From Chrysogorgia sp. JL179-B06 (lineage: Eukaryota > Cnidaria > Anthozoa > Scleralcyonacea > Chrysogorgiidae): a stretch of DNA of 64,000 nt. The notes under the pieces were generated by a model. That model saw only the letters and a list, made by a program, of their open reading frames with translations, did no database searches and was not told the DNA's origin. Shown here one piece after another: positions 36,101-45,100 of this stretch. The first letter of the stretch is position 1. Each line of letters opens with the position of its first letter. The translations under genes and the position numbers were made by a program. Location: assembly GCA_035772405.1 (NCBI GenBank), contig JAYKKM010000081.1, positions 806,001-870,000 on the forward strand, given 5' to 3'.

Positions 36101-39100
36101 ACTGGAAGGGTGTGTGTGGGGGGCGTGGGGGTGTACCCACCCTTGCCAGCGCCACTGCGATCATGCATGTCTTAAAAAGGAGACTCTAAACGCAATCCGT
36201 CCTAATTCCTTATTCTTACCAATGAACAGATATCTAACCACCAGCCACAGATTAAAGGAAACAATCCGATTTCGATAACCATAAGCAGAGAAACCTGAAA
36301 ATTAAATGGTCATGAAAGTTAAATCCAAAAATAACGCGAGTCTTGTGAAACTGTATGAGTGTCTGTTCATCAAGCTAGGCCCACAGCCTCGTTCGTGAGG
36401 ACCCACGATTTGAGGCACATACGTACCTTGATGATGACGTAACACAATCCCAATATCCTTTTTGCTCTGATGAAAGAAATAGAAAGCGTAGAAATGTTAA
36501 AGTGTCTATCTCATGTTTGGGGATTTTACATATTCGTAATATTTGGGTCTTCCTGAGCAAAATCATAATATATCTTGTCAGAAGAAAATTTCATCTTCAT
36601 GGACTTTTTTGCTCTTAAAGTTATCGGATGTGATGTCACAAGAGACATTTTTGTGGCAAGTAACAAAAGAAAACTGGTTTGGAATGCCTCTTGTGACATC
36701 ACATCCGGTGACTTTGACAGCAAAAAAGTCCATGAAGATAAAATTTTCTGCTGACAATATATATTATGATTTTGTTCAGGAAGACCCAAATATTACGGAT
36801 ATGTAAAATACCCCAAACGTGAGATAAGCACTTTAAACCAACGGAGAAAGTAAACGAGAAAGTTACCAATACTAAGTACAACTTCACGCTGTAACTTACA
36901 CTGCAACATCGTTACGAAACGGTAAATACGTACCTAAAATGAACAGGTTTTGTGATTGGCTACATGGAACAAAAGTGGTTAGGTAGGAAAAAAAAGTGGT
37001 GTGGTTGATTCTATTGTTTTATTGTTTTGATCAACCAATCACAAAACTTGTTAGTATAGGTACGTGGCAACCCTTACGAAACGAGTTGTGGAAATTCGTT
37101 GTATGTATTATCTAATCGATCTTTAATAGCTGCTATACAAACAAATCGAGTAACGATATTCAAGGATTTAACTACCAATACTTACTTTTTCATTTTAAAC
37201 AGAGACGCGATACTCTGATTATAATGGTTAAGGGAATTGACGAATTTGATTAAGGTTACATTAGATGATGAGGGGATAATAAATAATTTCCCAACGTAAC
37301 CAGGTGATAAATCAGACATAGTTTGACGCTACTCTGGCTTTAAAAGTTTTTTTGAACGTAACTTTAAATGTTACTGTCCATGACCCAACGTTTCGACACT
37401 CCAATCTAGTGTCTTCATCAGGGGTGATCGTTGTAAAGTTAGGATCCCTATTTATACCCTCATAGAACCAATGACGACGTTAGCTTCTGGTAATAGACCA
37501 CCGTCATCGCGATTATAGCACCAACGCCCCCATTGAATAGGGATGATGGTAGTCTATTACCAGAACGTCATATATAGCTGTAAACGTCATCATCGGTTCT
37601 GTGAGGGTATAAATAGGGATCCTAACTTTACAATACAGTAAAAACCCGCGTATAAGAACCTAGATTTTTCCAAGTTAGCCTAAAAAGGTTCTTATATAAA
37701 TAGTGTTTACTGCAAAATTAGGCTATTTAGGTTGTTAAACAGGTTCTTATTTTCTTAAGAAAAAAGCAACTTGGTTTTGGTAAGTGTGGTCTATTATTTA
37801 TATAATACCATGATGACCTCGGGTTCTTTTGTTCTCGCCGGGTGGTTTAATCACGATATTCCCGGCTTTAGCGGGGAGTTCTCTAAATCTCCCGGCAAAG
37901 CCGGGCAGATTTCTAATTTCTCCCTGATTAAAATTCATGAGCCAAAATTCAAAGACACGACAAAGAGTTTTCTTAATACGTTTTACATGCATGCACACGC
38001 GTCAGAATTGCTTTTTCCCAAACAAATTTCCTACAATGGAAAATTGTTGAATACATCACTGATCATGCATTGTATTACACAATACTCCTACTATCAATTA
38101 GTTTTGTACAATGAAAACACTAGTTTCACCTCGGTCATCATGGTATTACAAACTAATACAATGGTTTTTAAGAATATAGTGATCAAATCTCCCGCAAACC
38201 GCGGAATGTTTGTGAAAGTCCCTCGGGACGCCTTCCGGCTTCGCCCTCATGCTTTCCCTCGGGACTTTCACAAACATTCCTCGGTTTGCGGGAGATTTAA
38301 TCACTATATTCTTAAAAACCATTGTATTACTTATAATAAATTATGCATACCGTAATTTGTCTCCAAATGACTGCAATCTAAGCAAATACAAACCCTATAT
38401 GCACTTCAAAGCTACACTGTATATAATTTACAGCTTATAGAACTGTAGACCTATATACACTGATAATGTCTGTTTATTTATTTTGATTTATAAATTTTTA
38501 GTTTTGACTCTATTTGATAAAATAAGAACCTGCTTTCAAATTTTAGCCTAAAACAGGTTCTTATGAAAAGGGGTCTAAATGGAAAATCTTAGCCTAACAG
38601 GTTCTTAAAATCTAGGTTCTTATACGCGAGTTTTTACTGTATATAACCCCCATTTATTTTATTTCATCAGCTCGAAACGTCAGTATTTTCGTTCCTAAAA
38701 TCTCGACAGTTTACCACCTTTTCACTTTGCTATATATCCAAAACATGCCTACGCATCACTCTACTTTTTAACAAAAGAATATCAGTAACTTCTGTTGTTT
38801 CTCGTGCCAACATGGCTACCAAACCTTTGTCTTCTGAATCTCAAGAGATCGATTGCAAACCTTTAATAAGTTCAACATGTGTTACAATTATCAAATCCAA
38901 GATGCAGTGCCCATAAAAGCAAAAAGTCAAAAGAGGATACGTGACATAATATCAACGTCATTGCCAAAATAATATATCCAAGAACTGTAGTTAAAAGCTT
39001 GTCTAAATGCGAAGATTTCACCTGCAAGGGAAAATGACTGCTAATGTAATCATTGTAAGTACTTTAGGAATGCAGGTTACGGGAATGTAGATGTTGCCAA

Positions 39101-42100
39101 TGGAAAATTATGGAATAGTTGCAAGAGTTCTTTCAAACAAAATAGTTATTTTACAACTGAATTTTTTCGTTGCATAGGTACTTTTGTAGTTATCATAGCT
39201 TTATTAGTTGGTTGATGACATATTGGTTAATGACATCATTGGTTGATGACATCATTGGCTGATGACGTCATTGGTTGATGGTATCATTGGTTGATGTCAT
39301 TGATTGATGACATCATTGGTTGGGAGGTCATTGGTTGATGACATCATTGATTGAGATGTCATTATTGATGACATCTTGGTTGATGACGTTATCGGTTGAT
39401 GTCATTGTTGATGACATCATTGGTTGTGATGTCACTGGTTGATGACATCCTGGTTGATGACATCATTGGTTGATGATATCATTGGTTGATGACATCATTC
39501 TGGTTGATGACATCATTAGTTGATGACATCATTGGTTGATGACGTCATTAATCGATGACGTCATTGGTTGATGACGTCATTGGTTGATGACGTCGTTGGT
39601 TGATGACGTCATTGGTTGATGACGTCATTGGTAGATGAGTGATTTGACCATGATCATGATGACATCATAGGTGATTTATGGGACGTTTGTTGGGTTGTAA
39701 ATTGGTGTTTAGTTTAAGCATTTTGACATCAATGCTGAACTTCAAAAATCAGAAGTGTTATAGTGTTTGCTTACGGTCTCCTCAAGTGAGAAAATAATGG
39801 TGGCAAAATGACCGACGTGAAAAGGACAAAAAGCTGTGAAAAAGAACAGAGAAGACATCCATCATTATACTAATCAAGGACATTGTTTCATTGCATCCAT
39901 CCACAAGCTTTATCATAAATGTTGCAACTTCATGTTGGCATTGATGAGGGATGAAATGGAGGTAAATTTGTTTCACTTACCAAACACCAGGATGAATGAA
40001 GTGTTCAAAGACACAACCCAAAATACATGTTCCTAAACAGAAATTAGAAATTGTCATTTTACATTTCACTCTCTGACGATGGCCCACTCCAATAATGATA
40101 ATACATAATTGAAATAATATTGTACATTCATGGAACATGGTATATACTGTACACAAGCAAAAATATAAAAATGCTACACATCTCACCAAAAATAATAATG
40201 AACCATCCAGGCCAAGCATCTGAAACACACGATACAATATTATTATTCTAACCTACATATTTCACTATATACAGGTATACAGGTATATATAGCAGTAAAC
40301 ACTGAGTAGTTCTTCCATGCAGTAATAATGCAGTTATTTTTAAACTCACCCTTTCCCATGTTAGCTCTTCTGCAGCTCTTTCCCATTCAATTGGATTCCA
40401 ATTATTTTCATCTACAAGCAAAAAAGATAGACTAGTTTATATGCATCGCTGTAACAAACAAATGATGGAGCTTGGAATAGACAGATATAGTAGTACATAG
40501 AACAATGTCACTGCATCCTGGACAGGGATCAAACCTCTGATCTTCTGATCTTGCCAGTGAGATGCTTTAACTATTGAGCAGTACTAAGACTTGGATGGAG
40601 AGTGAAGGTTACAATGATGTACTTACAGGTAGTGTGATTACTGTATGTAATGCCCTTGCAGTAGTCACTATATACAAATATATTGGAGTGACATCTGTCT
40701 ATTCCTTATAGCAAAGTTATTCTGAAAACCTCATTCTTTACCTTCTTGTGCATTTGCCGGTGCCACTCCTTCATTGGCAGGTTGGCCTCCTCCATCACCT
40801 ACCCCTTCATTGGCATTCTCACCAGCTTCACCTTGAGCCTAAACAGAATTTTATGTCTACTGTAGTTGAAAAGCTATGCCCTGTGCCGTACTGCCATACT
40901 TTGTAAGTACATGTACTGTATGACTTGGGATTATAAAGCTGTGCTGTGCTGTCCTGTTCCCTGTCTGTGCCAAACATGTGTTTCTCAAGTACCAAGGCAA
41001 CATACCTGTATAAGATTATACTTCAGCAATGCTGAGCCATGCAGCTTTGTGAGGCAAGCTTGACTGAATTACTTAGTTTATAAAATGTACACCAAGCTAT
41101 GCTAACATGCACTGCTATGCTAATGTGCACTGGTTCATATAATAAACTAGCCTGCATAGCCCTGGGGCAGGTTACTAATAAACTAGGCTTTAGCGTCTAG
41201 ATGTTCAGCATCCAGATTTTAGAACGCAAACCTCAAAGCAAGTAAATTTTAACTTACTTCTTGTTGGCCACCTACATCTCCAAGATTATCACCTAAATCA
41301 TTTGCCTGTGCTACCTCTTCTCGAGGTTCTAGCCAGGCAGGTCCTCCATTCATAACTATTTGTTCCCGAAGCCACACAAGACTTATGAAGGCACACAGTG
41401 TGCATGCAACAACAAAGCAACCTTTGACACAGTCTGGTCCAAGATTATCGCTAAAGGAAAAAGTAATTAACATTACGGTAATGGTATTTATTATATTATG
41501 GCCAGGAAGTCCATATGTATGTAACCACGAATATTACCATGAATATTACTGTCTGAACTTACAAGGAGAGCATGTCCAGTGGCAAGGTCAATAATGAACT
41601 AACTGTTCCAGCAAATAGACACCTGTATATACGATCTGTGGAAAAAACGAAATTACATACACACATATAGTGGATACATGTATATTCATAAAATAAAATA
41701 TGTGTCTTATTCCTTTACATGTGGATTAGCACAGGGCAAATTGATAATTGTCCGGTTTTCTGGGAATTTTTATCATTTATAGACCCGGAGCGAGGGTACT
41801 GTAATTTGACAAAACAATACCCCAAGGGATATATCATCCCGAGGGGTAATATTTTGACGAAAGGGTCTATATAAATTATATATTAAACAGAAACAATCTT
41901 GAATGTTGTCTTGAAACGTCTAGAAATGTCTTGTTGTTCCTCGGACATTGTTTACAGGCTCGTCTTGGTTTACTTGCGTGTTATTTGGTTTTCCCGCGTC
42001 TTATTTGGCTTTTGCATGTGATATTTGGTTTCGCGCGTGATACTGGAGTAAAATACCCCTCCACGATTATACCCCACCACAGTGGGGAATTCGAGTTTAA

Positions 42101-45100
42101 ATTGACTGGTCACGTGGTACAGATCTAGCTCTTTGATTGGACAATTTATAGCTGAGGTAAAATATAGTGGATAATTATATCCCTATGAAGAACAAATGAA
42201 ACTGACTCAATTGACTGTAAATACAATTCCCAGTATCAACATATAAATTCTCCTTACTGGTCTCCAAGCATTTCTTACAGTACTAGTTGGGAGAAGTTGT
42301 TTAAATCAAATTTCCACTCAATGACCAGGGTTCTCATTAGGAGCCGGTGACTGGCAAAGTTCGCCGTCTACTTCCTAAATGTTCGCCGTCTACTTTTCTT
42401 TGTTTAAGAAAAAATTAAGTCCTTCTATAGCATTCTTAAACACTTGAAAATGAGTTGAAATACCAGCGCATCGACAGATCATGCTTTGTCAACATCATCC
42501 TCCATTTTTTTTTCAAAAAGCAAAATGGCATTGCATTTAATTTTAAGAGAATTCATATATCTTCTGTTCTTCAGAATTTCAAAATTGGAAATATAGAAGA
42601 ATCCAAAGATTCTAAAACGACTATATATTTATTCAAAGTCCTGAAATCTGTTGTTTTTTGTGCATTTTGACGTTTTATAATCCTCAGAATTCTGTAAAAT
42701 CACTTCCCAAAACGCAGGAAATGGCATTTCAGGGATTCTAGATTTCAAAATTTTTAAGAGGGAGCATGCCCCCGGACCCCCCAGATGTCTCGCACCGTTA
42801 CGGTTCTTCTTCACTGTCTACTTTATCAATTTCACCTACTACTTCTTAACCTAATGAGAACCCTGAATGACCATCATTGAGCAGGTTTAATAGGTACATG
42901 TAATACACCTCACGTTATGATATTATGGTATATATAATGTATGTTGTACATTATTATGCAGGACTTACATGCAGTCAAAGGCACTACACCAAGCCATGCA
43001 ACAGCTACTAACACATAGTGAAACCAGAAGCGTATAGCTCGAAAGACTGTTCTTGTTAAACCACTGACAAAGTCTGTCATTGGAAGTCTGGTGGGCATAT
43101 CTGGCGAATAAACTGGAAGAAACATTATAGGAAATAACATGATTGGAATTTGCAGACTACCTGTTTGCCAGTGTGCATTCCATGTACTCCACACTGGAGA
43201 TCTGCGGCATGGACTTGCAAAAATGGTTGGCGTGTCGGCGTAAGATCGTCAAACTATATATAAGTGCTTGGCGTAGCGGAGTGTGTGCCGAAAAGTGATT
43301 TCTGCTTTATGTTACTTGTTTACCCTGGTAGAAATCCTAATTAGGATCCTACTTAAGATCTTAACAGGATCCTATAAGATCTTAAGTAGGATCTTAAGTA
43401 GGATCTTAAGTAAGATCTTATTAAGATCTTATAGGATCTTATGGGATCTTGCTTAAAGTGCTCCTTATAAACCTAAAATGGGTTTTTGGTGATTCGGATA
43501 GAGCATAAAAAGTTAGTTAATAAGTTCTGGATTAGTTTTTGCGTTAAACTTTTAGTTTTGGAGATATAACGGCTCAAACATGCAAATTGTGCCATTTTTT
43601 GGAAAAAAGTAGCGCTACCAAAATAACACACAGGGACCTGGATCCGAGGAACCCATCTTCAACAACAACTAGGCTGTTGTATAGGAGAAGACAGCTATCT
43701 TAAGAGTTTTTATTGAAAAATGCCCAAACGATGTGTCTTTACGATGTTACCTTGTCTACTCGAATTGTAATATATTTTTATAAGTATGAAACATAACACG
43801 TTCCTCGGATCCAGTCTCCCGGCCTGCGCTACTTTTTTTCACAAATTGTGACTTTGAGCCCTTATATCTCCGAAACTAAAAGTTTAACGCAAAAACTAAT
43901 CTAGAACTTGTTAACTAACTTTTAATGCTCTATCCGAATCACCAAAAACCCATTTTGGGTTTATAAGCACTTTAAGATCTTATAGGATCCTATAAGATCC
44001 TAATAGGATCCTAACAAGATCCTATAAGATCTTAAATAGGATCTTAATTAAGATCTTACTTAAGATCCTATATCTTACTTAAGATCTTATAGGATCTTAT
44101 TAGGATCCTATCAGAATCCTATTATAATCCTATTAAGATCCTATAGGATCTTATTCAGATCCTATAAAATCTTATTTAAGATTTTAGCATAATATATAGG
44201 ATCTTAATTAGGATCCTGATTTAATTTAGGATCCTAAAAGATCCTGTTTTTAATTTAGGATCCTGTAAGATGCTATTTAAGATCCTATCATAATTTAGGA
44301 TCTTGTAAGATCTTAAATAGGATCCTATCATAATTTAGATAGGCTAATGCGATATTTTCGATAAATATCGATATTTTAACGCATATCGAAAATATCGAAA
44401 GTTTCAACTTCACTAAACACCCAAGTCGATTTAAAAAAAATAATTTCGGCAATTATTGTCATAAAGTAGAGAACAGCATACGCTAATTGAGGTGACGAGA
44501 TCTTATTGCGTTTAAAAATACGTAGCGCCTGCCCCGCAAAACAAAAGACCAATGCCTCCCATAGACGAGATGTCGCGTAGGAAGACAACTGAAATAGCGA
44601 TGTAAACAAAGTATAATTACGCTAATTCGAATCAGTTAATGTATTTCTCAAACTAAAAGTCTCGGCTTGGTAACACTGTTAGAAAATAGGTGAGATAACT
44701 GTCAGCCACAAGACAAAGGACGTGCTCTTAATGATTTGAATCAATTGAATGGTGGATTCATACTTAATAAATCTTTAACGTTTTAACTTTTTTGCGGTTT
44801 TTTTACATGCGCCTGCGCTTGCCGCGCGTACACCGAGGTAAATTGAGTTTTCGTATTTGCTTCAATTTCGATATTATCGAAAAAAATTTTCGATATCGAT
44901 ATTTTTCAATATCGCATTAGCCTAATTTAGGATATTGTAAGATCCTAGATAGGATCCTGATTTTATTTAGGATCCTATAGGATCCTATAGGATCTTATAA
45001 GATCCTATAGGATCCTACTTAAGATTTCTACCAGGGGAGGCATATCAATATTGCTTTCAACCTCAGAGTCTTGTGTGTTTTGAAATTAAGCCGCATTGAT

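Larger units (their letters stand above)
43325..45035. repeat. AGGATCYTAT/AAGATCCTAT decamer array interrupted by two foldback elements
   Basis: A satellite-like array of roughly 10-bp units (AGGATCCTAT, AGGATCTTAA and similar) rich in GATC. It occupies about 43325-43450, 43974-44340 and 44924-45030 within the MARCHF6 intron between exons 4 and 5. Units are partly self-complementary. The two interruptions are the elements at 43455-43973 and 44341-44923. Confidence 0.85.

Noticed and set aside
37771..38355. 194-codon plus-strand frame as a gene
   Set aside because: It lies wholly inside the 37634-38641 TIR element, is built of its inverted repeats and has no recognisable domain.
38780..38820. 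Possible MARCHF6 exon reading Gly-Leu-Val-Ala-Met-Leu-Ala-Arg on the minus strand
   Set aside because: It resembles the vertebrate segment after exon 13, but neither its acceptor nor its donor phase fits exons 13 and 15; 36933-36900 fits both.
39213..39645. CRISPR-like array
   Set aside because: Units are contiguous without unique spacers, and the locus is an animal intron.
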